64,000 nucleotides of DNA, taken from the NCBI RefSeq assembly GCF_000003855.2, contig NW_003101680.1, positions 568,976 to 632,975 on the forward strand. The letters run 5' to 3'. Shown in pieces: positions 1 to 9,906 of the stretch. The notes under the pieces are model-generated. The model was not told the origin of the DNA and did no database searches. It saw nothing but the letters and a program-made list of their open reading frames with translations. Made by a program: the position numbers and the translations under genes. Position 1 is the first letter of the stretch, and the number at the start of each line of letters is the position of its first letter. Source of the DNA: Blastomyces gilchristii SLH14081 (taxonomy: Eukaryota; Ascomycota; Eurotiomycetes; Onygenales; Ajellomycetaceae).

Positions 1-974
1 GGAAGCCAACACTTGTGCTTCTCCGTATTAATCGCGCTGCAACATTTGTCCGCTGGTCGCCGTCGGAGCAGAAATTCGCTGTGGGTTCTGGTGCGCGAGT
101 AATAGCCGTCTGTTACTTCGAGGAGGAGAACGACTGGTGGATCTCGAAACACCTCAAGAAACCCATCCGAAGTACCATCACAACCTTGGCCTGGCACCCT
201 AACTCAGTTCTACTTGCAGCTGGGTCCACAGATTCCCATGCAAGAGTGTTTTCCAGCTTCATCAAGGGCATCGATGAGCGCCCAGACCCGAGCGCTTGGG
301 GAGAACGGCTGCCATTCAATACTGTTTGCGGTGAATTCCTAAATGATTCTGCTGGATGGATTCACGGATGTGCTTTTTCACCCAGTGGTAACTCCCTGGC
401 GTTTACTGCCCACGATAGCAGCGTCACTGTTGTTTACCCGAGTGCACCCGATCAGCCTCCTAGAGCGATGCTCAATATTAGCACTAGGCTGCTACCCTTC
501 ATGAGTTTGATATGGAACGGAGAGAATGAGATTATTGCTGCTGGACATGTCAGAACCCCAATAACTATAAACTTCAAACGCCGAGTATTTTTGCTGACTG
601 TAGTCTCTCAGGACTGCGAGGCATACCGTTTTAGCGGAGACGAAGCTGGCTGGCAGTTGGTGGGGCCAGTGGACGATAAGACACGGTCAGGAGCTGGTAG
701 CGTCCGCGAAGAGAGTGCTCTAAACAAATTTCGCCAAATGGATATCAAAGGAAGTACCAAGAATGACACTCAACTCCAGACCGTACATCAAAATACGATC
801 AGTACTCTTAGGGTTTATGAAGAAGCTGGAGGCAGAGTTCGGAAGTTTAGCAGTAAGTAATCAGTCATGTTTCATCATCTCTTTCTTTAGTATTCTTGGA
901 AGACGGGCAACTAATACACTCCGAACTCAACAGCAAGCGGGGTGGATGGAAGAGTTGTTGTATGGGGCGTGTGA
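1..974 (+). CDS. arc40: Actin-related protein 2/3 complex subunit 1 (ARC40/ARPC1), 3' part
   Basis: This is the WD40 beta-propeller subunit of the Arp2/3 complex, which nucleates branched actin filaments at cortical patches. The 5' end lies outside the window: the frame is open from base 3 and begins inside a blade (KPTLVLLRINRAATFVRWSP). WD-type repeats follow (KFAVGSGARVIAVCYFE, TTLAWHPNSVLLAAGSTD, HGCAFSPSGNSLAFTAHDSS). Two introns can be placed. The first is 549-611 (63 bp) and has no stop in frame; removing it joins AAGH to DCEAYRF as in the family. The second is 853-933, with a CTAAT branch site, and yields the C-terminus FSTSGVDGRVVVWGV with a stop at 972-974. Exons: <1-548, 612-852, 934-974. 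The conserved C-terminal blade makes the identification firm; the splice sites are inferred. Confidence 0.93.
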
Positions 975-1612
975 TATATACATACACCGGTCAATGACAG
1001 ATTAATGAAACTCTTTTATTTCTACCTTCTCAACTTTGGTTTTGCGCTTTATTTCCGTGCTATTGCTCAAAATATATGTGAGATGTATCACTGAAATATC
1101 TCACTACACCCCCAACTGCAATCAATACTTTTCGATGAATATGATACTTCGTCGCTCCATCTATATCTTTTCTTTCTGCTTTGATGTTTCTACGCTTTGT
1201 ACTAAATTACCGCTGTTTCTCGCTTGTTTGGTATTCATGATCAGTTTCACAACTCTAGAGCTTGCTTGTTTTTACAAATACCCGCGTCAACTGGAAGCAT
1301 CAAACACAGTCTCGACAACAGCGGAACTGGCGTTTTCGAATTACCTTGAACTTCTTCGTAGGTCCATTCACCTCTTCTCCCCATTTTAACTCTTTAAGAA
1401 ATATGTACTTTGTTGGACCTTGTGCCTTTGCTTTCCACAGGTATATAAACCTTTCGCCGTGCCACCCTCCTAGCTGAAATTCTTCATACACTTCGACCTC
1501 TCTATCGCAGACTCTCCGTTCAATACTGCTTATACCCCCACGCAAATATCACCCATCACACAACGGGAGAAAGTGTTTCTTGCCTTATACCTCCAAGCGA
1601 ATACGTCAGGCG
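975..1612. other. Intergenic region, ARC40 3' side
   Basis: No convincing gene. Short open frames of 60-117 codons on both strands have no recognisable domain. The region is pyrimidine-rich near 1440-1560 and probably holds the promoter and 5' leader of the next gene. Confidence 0.5.
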
Positions 1613-2671
1613 ATGATGGGGAACGCGAGAACCAAAAAGAATGATTCTCACCAAAACGGGGGCTTCCAGGAATTGTCATCACGACCTGTCACTGATAATA
1701 GTCCCGCTACAGTGCCAACCAGCGCATCCCAATCCTCACCCTTGAGGCTTCCCCCAATAGATCCGAGTAGGGCACAAGCTCCAGATAGGCGCCTACCACC
1801 TATATTTCCGCGCGCTGGGCCAATGGCCCAGCCTCAGAAACCTGCCCAATCCCTGCCAAACAATAGTAACGCCTACAACCCATCAGAAATATTCCCTACA
1901 CGGCGAGCAGTCAGCCGTACCCACACTCTCCAATCAATATACCTTCGAGAAATAGAATTCCACTGTATCTGTGCCGCCCGCCGTTTCTGGGAAGCCCACC
2001 GTCCACAGCCGATGCTAAAGCTGGTCGTCCCGAATGCCGCCCGTCCCTCTCGACCATACTGTTCAGAGACACCCTGGCGGGGTATCAACATGCTCACGGA
2101 CCCGGCGTTCCGGGACCTTCAGCAGCCCATCGCGAAAATATTTCGTGCCGCAGACCAGGTCATTGGAAATGATGATGGGCTGGGGCTACGAGAGTATCTG
2201 AGCTTGATCGCTGATTTGGATTGGGATATGGTTCGACAGCGACAATGTCAACAACATCTAACACAACGGGATCAGCAGCAGCGGCAGCAGGAGGCACGGC
2301 TCCAGCAAGCAGGGCAACAGCAGCTCCCTCCGTCCGGACGTCCTGGAAAACCAATGCTAATAACAGTTCCCCGGCCCACCTTCCCGCCGCCCAACAGCAC
2401 CGTTGCCGATAATTCCAGACGGGCATACTCGGCACAATTCACAACTGTCCAGTTACTCGATGATTTATACACACGGTGCGAGGCCGTGATGAATGCGATA
2501 CAAAAAGTGAACGTGGGTGATGGTGATAAAGAGCCAGTGGAGTTGAGTCTTGCAGAGCTTGAAGGGGTCGTTTCGTCGGCTCAAGGATTAGCTCTTTCAC
2601 TGAATGGAACCTTAGAGCACCATGCCATTGGGGAGGTTTGGGCGAAGTGCCTTCAGTCAAGATATCCATGA
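1613..2671 (+). CDS. Hypothetical Pro/Gln-rich protein
   Basis: I do not recognise this gene. The open frame starts at ATG 1613 (MMGNARTKK) and gives about 352 residues. It remains open upstream to about 1580 without an ATG, so an upstream exon is possible. The N-terminal third is rich in Ser, Pro and Gln and looks disordered. A more ordered block around residues 95-205 has aromatic and hydrophobic content (IEFHCICAARRFWEAHRP, ITNMLTDPAF-like stretch, LIADLDWDMV). A Gln-rich segment follows (QRDQQQRQQEARLQQ), and the C-terminus looks helical (AEAVMNAIQKV-like, LSLAELEGVVSSAQGLAL). That mix would suit a regulatory or adaptor protein, but this is speculation. A 39-bp in-frame stretch from 1918 ending in TAG could be an intron, though it is short. 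Codon use looks coding throughout. Confidence 0.6.
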   Translation: MMGNARTKKNDSHQNGGFQELSSRPVTDNSPATVPTSASQSSPLRLPPIDPSRAQAPDRRLPPIFPRAGPMAQPQKPAQSLPNNSNAYNPSEIFPTRRAVSRTHTLQSIYLREIEFHCICAARRFWEAHRPQPMLKLVVPNAARPSRPYCSETPWRGINMLTDPAFRDLQQPIAKIFRAADQVIGNDDGLGLREYLSLIADLDWDMVRQRQCQQHLTQRDQQQRQQEARLQQAGQQQLPPSGRPGKPMLITVPRPTFPPPNSTVADNSRRAYSAQFTTVQLLDDLYTRCEAVMNAIQKVNVGDGDKEPVELSLAELEGVVSSAQGLALSLNGTLEHHAIGEVWAKCLQSRYP

Positions 2672-4560
2672 TTTTTGGTGAGTGAATGAATGGTAGTGGG
2701 ACGATTCTTCAGGCTGGTAGAGAATTAGAGAAGAATGCGTGGTGGTCGGGTAGGGACCTGACAGACAGTGCGAGTGTCGAGGGTTATCTGTCTAACAATG
2801 TTTTGTTTTCCTTTTCCTTTTCCTTTTCCTTGTGCTTTTCCTTTCTATGCCTGATAGCCTCCTTTTTCCCCCTTTTCCTTCCTTGGTTTTCTACTCCCTT
2901 GCTTGCCTCCCCCTTTCCTTTTTTGGATGATTTAGTTTTATTTTTACATCTTATTTCCCGCCGGCGCGCAATGCTCCTGAAGAAATTGCGATATCACAAC
3001 AAACAAAACACTCCTCGTAAACAGCCAATGTCGCATGTTAGCTCTTGTATTAGTCGGATGGAACTATGCTTCATACACCTATGGCTATCTACACTAGAGC
3101 CTTCATTCTCCAACTTCCTCATTGAGTTTACTGCATTGTCTGAGACTTATCTAGCGAGGGCCCTCGAGTAGTGATCCAACCAGGTATGGGGTTAGCTAGC
3201 GTACGAGCATGGCAAAATGTCCATGGGGATTCCATAAAGTCCGCCGCTGGAATTTAGTCCGCCACGGGATTCTTTGGCCTAACTCCGTCTCCAGAGAGAA
3301 AGACGGCCTTACTCTATTCGACTGAGAAGCCTATTGGATCCACAGGGCTCCTTACGTGGTTGGCAGACATCAAACCTCTTTGGCCTCTATCATAAAAACC
3401 TTCTAATAATTATCAATCTCAAAACGCCTCAAACATGTTTGGCCACCCATTCCGATTCCATGTCGGAGGACAAAATCGATGACCTGGGCCTCACCCGTGA
3501 AGGTCCCGTTCAGTAGGGCTCTGCACATGGCAAAACTAAGGAATAGGGAAATGGTAGCGGAAATTCGGAAGACGCCACTTCCTTTCATGGCCTCGGGAGT
3601 CTTCAGTGCCTCGTGGATGTTTTACCGACAGCCTGCAATGCCGAGATGGTTGGAAGCGTAGGCTTCCAAGTTCAAAGAGTGCGATATTTCGATATTACGA
3701 TATTGCGATATTGTCACCGGGTCGGCATCCATGCGTAGCTGACGGAAGAAACCTGCGTGAACAGGGTTTGTTCCAGGAATAACTTGTTTACTCCCCTTTC
3801 CTAAACTCAACACCTATCAGTAACAAGTTCGCCAAAATATCTTGATATAGGGGAGACGGGCATCAGGAATTGGTAGTAATGGAATCCAACTATCCAAGCA
3901 GCGGGAGTTCGATATGATTATCACATGGTCCGCCCGAAATTTCAATTACGTCAATATTATAGGCGCTGTTGGCATTTGAACCCAACAGCACTCCTGTGAT
4001 GGGCGATATCATTGACTGAGCTTGACACAGGAACAGTGCTTTCATTTTCCACTCACGAGTCCGAGGGGCAAGGTTTTTCGAAATACCCACGAATCCGAGC
4101 AAAGGTTTTGAGTTTTCGGTCAGAAATATTCACACAATGTCTCCAAGCCGAATTTGAGGTTCGCTCATGGTATATTCCTTGATTGCGGCCCCGGCCAGGG
4201 GCATGTGTAAGTGACCACTGCACCGGCTCTAGAGATGGTGCCGACGAGTGGCATTCAGGGGGGTTTGACAGCTCTTCGAAACATATTACCGAATAAGAAG
4301 CTAGACAGATGAGGAAAATCTTAAAGAATAAGTTACTTTCAACTGACTATATTAGTTCACAAAGCAGCATTCAAATCCCCCAGCGCGAATTCTTGCTGGG
4401 CATAGATGTATTCTTCGTACCTAGGTACACATGCGCTGCCTAGCAGAAACGCGATGAACCTGAGTATTCCATCATTTCTGTCTGTCACTCGGGTATCCTC
4501 GTATTCTCGCCTTGGGAAAGACAAGGCCATTATCAAGATTCCTCCAGCAAGAGCATAGGA
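2672..4560. other. Intergenic region
   Basis: No gene can be supported. A polypyrimidine tract at about 2803-2900 (repeated CTTTTC units) makes a long plus-strand open frame that I treat as low-complexity. The 3180-4560 stretch has only short shadow frames on both strands. A small 8-bp tandem repeat is listed separately. Confidence 0.5.
3682..3713. repeat. 8-bp tandem repeat, four copies
   Basis: Four consecutive units of CGATATT followed by T, A, G and G. This is a short tandem array with no evident function. Confidence 0.8.
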
Positions 4561-5359
4561 TATAAATACTCGTGCCGCTGCTTACTCACTCACCTCTAGT
4601 GAGTGCGCCACACCAAAACGATAAAAACACCGAAACGATAAAAATCAAGAATCACATCCTCATTATAGCTCTTTACATCAACAACCAGTAGCTAATCTAT
4701 AATAAATAAATTATCTACATCATTCTCAGTATGCGTACCATCTCTAAATCGTTTCATTTCCTCCTCAGTTAGTGGTGGGAGTGAGTTGTTGCCAATTTTA
4801 ATGGGACCAATCCCCTGTCTCCATCTCTCCTTATTCTGCTCTTTTTCTGCTTCATTCTCCCTACGCCGCATGATATTTCTATTTGCATCCTTTGGCTTCT
4901 GCTTCACCCTCTTATACTCAGGTAGGCGTTCAATGAACCTGTATGTCCACATCTTGCTGACTTTTGGGGGGGAGATAGTAGGATCTGTATGATCGCGTCT
5001 GAGGATTGAATTCGCGAAATCTTGAATGTGTTCGGCCGTGGGGGGGCAATTTTTTTCATCTAGCAGCTTGATCCATCGTTTAATCGCGTCCTCCTGGCTC
5101 TCATTTAACCTCTTGTTAACTGGCACCTTTGCAGTATTCGGATTCCTTCCATTGATACGCGCTCGGAGACGTTGATAGGGGACATTAAATTCTCGTGAAA
5201 GAGGTAGTATTTTGGATTTTGGATTTTTTTGATAGGCAGCGATGGCTTGCTGGATACGCTCTTCAATATTTTCATCTTTATTCAACATTGTGGTGGTTAT
5301 TAATTAATTAATGAAGATGAAGATGGTGAGTGAGTAAGCAGCGGCACGAGGAGTTTCTA
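4561..5359 (-). mobile_element. Short pogo/Fot-like DNA element with terminal inverted repeats
   Basis: A 26-bp perfect inverted repeat bounds this segment (4569-4594 and 5325-5350). With a few mismatches the repeats can be extended outward to a TA dinucleotide on each side (4561-4562 and 5358-5359), which would fit the TA target-site duplication of Tc1/mariner/pogo elements. The outer edges are inference; the inner repeats are seen directly. A 12-bp direct repeat (AAACGATAAAAA) occurs twice just inside the left arm near 4615-4642. The only gene inside is the DNA-binding-domain ORF at 4692-5288; there is no room for a DDE catalytic domain. The element ends about 75 bp upstream of a tRNA-Glu gene. 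Confidence 0.65.
4692..5288 (-). CDS. HTH psq/CENPB-type DNA-binding protein, transposase-derived, lacking a DDE domain
   Basis: An intact 198-codon frame. Residues about 8-50 resemble the psq-type helix-turn-helix at the start of pogo/Fot transposases (IEERIQQAIAAYQ, LSREFNVPYQRLRARINGRN). Residues about 60-130 resemble the CENPB/Tc5 HTH (LNESQEDAIKRWIKLLDE, VSKMWTYRFIERLPEYKRVK). A full family transposase would continue for roughly 300 more residues with the DDE catalytic domain. Here the protein ends in a short acidic tail (TEEEMKRF, NDVDNLFIID) and stops cleanly. No stops or frameshifts break the frame, so it could be expressed. It could be a non-autonomous element's protein, a domesticated DNA-binding protein, or a recent truncation; the sequence alone does not decide. 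Confidence 0.7.
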   Translation of the reverse strand: MLNKDENIEERIQQAIAAYQKNPKSKILPLSREFNVPYQRLRARINGRNPNTAKVPVNKRLNESQEDAIKRWIKLLDEKNCPPTAEHIQDFANSILRRDHTDPTISPPKVSKMWTYRFIERLPEYKRVKQKPKDANRNIMRRRENEAEKEQNKERWRQGIGPIKIGNNSLPPLTEEEMKRFRDGTHTENDVDNLFIID

Positions 5360-5433
5360 GATTGTTCAATTCCAACATCTCGAAATACCTCGAAATATCT
5401 TCTTCCGGCGCCGTCAGCCGCCAAGCGAGGTCA

Positions 5434-5505
5434 TCCCATATGGTGTAGTGGCTAACATCAGCGTCTCTCACACGCTAGCCGGGGGTTCGATTCCCCCTAT
5501 GGGAG
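5434..5505 (+). tRNA. tRNA-Glu (anticodon CTC)
   Basis: A 72-nt cloverleaf with no intron. The acceptor stem is TCCCATA/TATGGGA with discriminator G. The D arm contains GGTGTAGTGGCTAACA (A box), the anticodon stem is AGCGT/ACGCT with loop CTCTCAC, and the T arm is CGGGGGTTCGATTCCCCC (B box). The loop reads CTC at positions 34-36, decoding GAG as glutamate. Confidence 0.95.
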
Positions 5506-5512
5506 AAGTCTG

Positions 5513-5550
5513 TTTTCTTTTTTTCTTTTTTTTTTTCTTTTTTTTTTTTC
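5513..5550 (+). terminator. RNA polymerase III terminator of tRNA-Glu
   Basis: Runs of T (T4, then T7, then longer) begin 8 nt after the tRNA 3' end, as expected for a pol III terminator. Confidence 0.85.
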
Positions 5551-6952
5551 CTTCTTCTCTTCCTGATCTACGTACGATATATATTATTTATTATATTGCA
5601 GAGAACCTCTAGCTACATTATAATTCTGTTGATCATCCCAGGTAGGTAGAAATAACTGCTTATCTATCTATCTCACAACAATGTTGTACAGCATCATACA
5701 GAGTAGCATTCTGTGCAAAGCAAGCCATTTGTCAATTCCCTGAAATCTGCAGCATACTTATCTTGAAGACAGCAAAACTCACCTATGTATGGTCTAAAGG
5801 AGTTCTTGGAAACAGAGATTTTGGAGCTGATACTAACTTGCCAGAAATCATACTGCTCTGTGCAACTACGGACTTTCAGGCGGGGTAGTTATAGCAATGA
5901 TGTTATCTCAACATCTCCCTGAATACGGACAACGGGACTCGATGGAAGAAGGGGAGCGTATTTGGAATATTTAGAACCTGGTTAGTCTCAACGGCATGAA
6001 CCGTCTTTCAATATTTAATAAAAAAGACCATAACAAGGTAGAAAAACAAATATAGAAAAGAGGACTACTACCAGCACTTTGAATAACTACATTAATTACC
6101 CCCTTCCTGGGCAATGGCTGAAGGCTTAAGTTAGTTAACTAACTTAGCCTCTGGCTGGCCAAAAGCCTTCCGGCTGGGCATTATTTCATGACAACCTGAC
6201 ATAAGTGAGTTGAGTTAACTTAGTGAGAGTTAGTGCGAAATAATCGAACTGCCGGCGCGAGAAGATCTTCGTCCAAAGATAGCTCTCATAGTGTTTATAG
6301 TCTCCCGGCGATAGCTTCAACGCAGGTCAGCTCAGGTCAGGCCAGGGCTCCACAGAATTGCCAAGGGCGGGGTTCAAACTTCGGGCAAATATTGTGTTGT
6401 CCCGTACGGAGTAACTACTCTGTACTCTGTACATACATACATATAACTATACTATACTACAGACAGCGTATGCGGCCGAACGAAGAATAAGCAATTAGAG
6501 ATGGGATAAGGCACCACTAACGAAAAAAAAGTTTAAAAAAAATAAATGGGGGGTACACATGGTAATGAATATGAGAGGAGATTCAATTATATATTACTTC
6601 TCGTTATATACATATATATATGCATAGTGGCAGACTGAAAGCACGAAAATGATAACTGGTCAAGCGACAAGATATTTGCGAGTAAAAAATCTGAGTTTCT
6701 GGTCCAGAGTACCCAATGTTGCCTAAACTCCAAGAACACTATCCATATTCCACAGGATTGTTCTCAGCCTGGGCTATTAGTCTAAAATAAGTAATGAATG
6801 CATAGATCGACACCGCTAATCTGAAAGTCCAATGCAAGGTGTCATGAAGTGCAACGAAATCGAACTAACGGAGAGGAAAAGAATAAAAATAAAGCTAAAA
6901 ACTAAAAAGTAAAAGTAAAGGAAAAGAAAAAACAAAACGAGAAAATTTTGGA
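5551..6952. other. Intergenic region
   Basis: No gene supported. A repeated GTTAACT/AGTTAACT motif occurs near 6127-6145 and 6208-6222. An A-rich tract (about 6860-6950) lies just 3' of the arabinanase stop codon and may include its polyadenylation signals. Confidence 0.45.
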
Positions 6953-8278
6953 TCACACGACAACGGGCCAGCCGCTGGAAAAATCAAGACGATTCCATCC
7001 AATGAGTTGCTCAGCGTTCGACCACCCGATGTCGGTATTTGTATAGTGATAATAGAGCACCGGACCATATTCTGGCGTTGTCATGATTCCCCTGTTCAAG
7101 AAAAGGGTTAGTTTTGATCATTCGCCTTCACTCGACGTACGCTTATCGCCGGTTGGTTTATTCGTTGCAAAGGGACAGCAACTAGAAAAGGATGAAAAAA
7201 AAAGAGTGATGAGGGGTGTATGAAGAACTTACTGGCCACCGGGTCCGAATATGTTATCATGGCTTGCGAGGACGGTCATGCCTCCACCTTCAGTACATGG
7301 ACGTCCATCGGAACCAACCTAGGATTGGAATCAGCGAATCAGCTATATTCTTAAATAGAGGAGGGGAGGGGGAAAAAGAAAGAGAGATCAGGGAACGAAA
7401 GCTAAGGAAAATAACTGGGGAAAGACTCACAAACGGGCCAGACGGCATAGGTGACCGGCAAACTTTGATACGATACTCTTCGCCTGGGGCAGGGGGGGAA
7501 ATATCATAATCGCCAGCCTTACCCCAGGAAAAGAAGAGATAGTAATCGTTATGATGCCGGTAAAGGAAGGCAGCCTCAATGTGATGATTCCAGCCTGGCT
7601 CGTAGGCGAGGTTGACCGCTGAAGACAGCGGCGCTGTTCTGGTCCCATCATTATTCATCCCCACCTGGAAGAGACCGCCCCAGTAAGACCCGAAATTGAA
7701 GCGGAGTGAGCCATCTGCATCCTCAAAGAGGTTGCCGTCGATGGCATTGTAGTTATCGCGCTCGGAGGTCTGTACACCGACGGAGCCATGATCGGTCCAA
7801 GAACCTGGCTCCATGGTTCGAGAGGTTGCAAGGCCAATGGCAGAATTGCGCGAACCAAGCGTTGACACCGAGTAATAAACATGGTATTCGTCGTGAACCT
7901 TATAAACGTCGGGAGCCTGCATGTGGGTCAACAACTAAAACTCTTATGTTTTTCGCGTTTACACCATTCCCGAGATCCTCCCAAGCTATCAAACAAACTC
8001 ACCCAAAGATCGCGCCTTCCTGGGAGGTTAATCGATGAACCCTGCGGGAGCATAGATCTGGGCGCTGACCACGGCCCCTCCATCGAGGGAGCAGACGAGA
8101 TGGATATCCCATTGTAAGACTGGAAGCGGAAATATCGCCCGTCTGCTCGACGGATGAAACCCGGGTCACGGCCGTTGCAAGCGCCGCGACACGGTTCTGG
8201 ATGAGGAACTGCTTTAACTGGCGCCCAAAAGAGTAGCGGGATAAGCAAGAGCGATCGGAGCGACGGCATGGTGGGCAT
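6953..8278 (-). CDS. Arabinan endo-1,5-alpha-L-arabinosidase, GH43
   Basis: This predicted secreted enzyme cleaves alpha-1,5-linked arabinan chains of pectin. Four exons join in frame: 8278-8003, 7916-7431, 7318-7233, 7091-6953, giving 328 residues, close to fungal endo-arabinanases of about 320. Residues 1-23 form a signal peptide (core LLLIPLLFWAPVKA); a second ATG at codon 4 is equally good. GH43 active-site positions are visible: Asp38 in GRDPGF (general base), Asp152 in NAIDGNLF (pKa modulator), and Glu206 in NHHIEAAF (general acid). Blade motifs YWGGLFQVG, EGGGMTVL, IFGPGGQGIM and LYYHYTNT follow. All introns have GT..AG ends with GTGAGT or GTAAGT donors. It lies tail-on to the intergenic A-rich tract. 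It points to some capacity to use plant pectin. Confidence 0.93.
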
Positions 8279-9906
8279 ATTCGCAATAGAGCTGTGGATT
8301 TGAAGGTAGAAGATGAATAGAAGATATTGATAGAATTTCTAGTAGCGAAAAAAACGAGAAAGGAAATCGCGACTTTAAAAAGAAAAAGATAATAAACCTT
8401 AAAACTAGAGATCCATATTGACGCCAAGGATTCTATGGAATGCCGGTCAGCTTCATCTGTTCAGCTGGTCAAACTTTTTATGGGGAAACTTGTTGACGGC
8501 CTTTCGAGTATAGCCTGCCGAGCAGCCTAGCGCGAGTAAAGGCGCAAATAACATTTGCGAAAGCAAAGAAAGTTGTACCCAAAAAGCGTCTTTGGGTAAC
8601 TAGCTTTATCGAAAAATCCCAGATCTCGGCACCACTTCATTGCTTGGCCGAGAACCAAATATGCCCAAACTCCGCGTTAGGATGGTTTTCGCTGTCAGGC
8701 ATTGTCAGAGCTCCGAGGGGAAACCTCTGCATAAGCCACTTTGGAGAAAAAAAAAAAAAAAAAAAGGCATTTCACTGAGGAGTGTGCTTCGCGCAAGTGA
8801 TCACTGTAAGAACTGCGCTAGCCAACGGAGCGTTGGAGAGGCAAGTCCCAATTAAATCGGCCGATGAAGGTTAATGAGAGGCTATGATTTGCGGGTGTTG
8901 TCAGCCTCAGCCGACAATATAGCCGATTGCCGAATGGGGACGGGCGGGGTGGTCGCCCGGGTCGGTATTGGGAAAAGGTAACATGAAGGAAATGCGCGGG
9001 AGAATGTCATTGCAGAGAGTTCAGCATGTCTCTGGGCTCCTTGTCTGGAAGCTCGACACCGCAGTTTTTGTTTCCCTCCAAGCAAGCCGGGGTGGAGTGG
9101 TGAAGCAGAGCCAAGACGGAAACACAGAAAACACATCATCTGGCTGCATTGGTCATACTCATCCCCATCTCAAGGCAAGGCTCCCGCATATCCAGTTAAA
9201 AGTGCCAGGAGCTCGGTCACAGTTTGCCAAATGTTGGGGTAGCAACTTGATTGCCACCGGGTGGCATGTGTCATTGGGTGTCATTCCCAGGTGTCATGAC
9301 AAGTTCGACAGATTCCTGCCTGGTTTCCTTGTCTTATTGTTTCACTCACCCCTGCACCACACGCTCAATTCATCCACAGTTCGTTTTGAAGCTGAGGTTA
9401 CTCCCCCAGAGGAAATGCGATGTGCGATGGAGCCCGAGATATGATGTGCAAAATTAGTGCTGGCCCTAGGGAGTGCAAGCTAGCAGCGCTCTTCTCCACA
9501 TCGGTCTTTTTCTTCACCAAATGAACCCAAAAATCACATGATATCAATCAAGATATTGGCTGAATGCTAGACAGCATGGAGAGAAACAACTTTAAATATG
9601 TAATTAACCAGTTAACCAAAAGTATTGTTGATGTTGCCGTCAAGATCGTTATATATGCCAAAATTTTAGAAATGGGGTATTTAGTTAACCCAATGTGTGT
9701 CAAAAAAAAAAAAAAAAAAAGGCACCAACGTACGTTGCACATGGGTATAGAATAAAAAAGAGAAAAGGAACCCGCAAAACCAAGAATAGGAAAGGAAACG
9801 AAAGGAAAAAAGGAAAAAAGGCAAAAAGGAAGCTACAGATGAAGAAAATTCCCCAAATCCGAAAAATCCCGAAAAATCCCGGATCAAAATTATCAATCAC
9901 TACAGG
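8279..9906. other. Intergenic region
   Basis: No gene supported. Homopolymer A tracts are present at about 8746-8765 and 9703-9720, and a purine-rich stretch at 9755-9840. Frames such as 8968-9444 (+) have no recognisable domain. Confidence 0.45.

Noticed and set aside
2686..3171. 161-codon plus-strand open frame after the hypothetical gene
   Set aside because: The Phe/Ser-rich part is just translated CTTTTC tract; no coding signal elsewhere.
4692..5288. Full-length pogo/Fot transposase
   Set aside because: Only DNA-binding domains are present; no DDE domain is found in the roughly 600 bp on either side.
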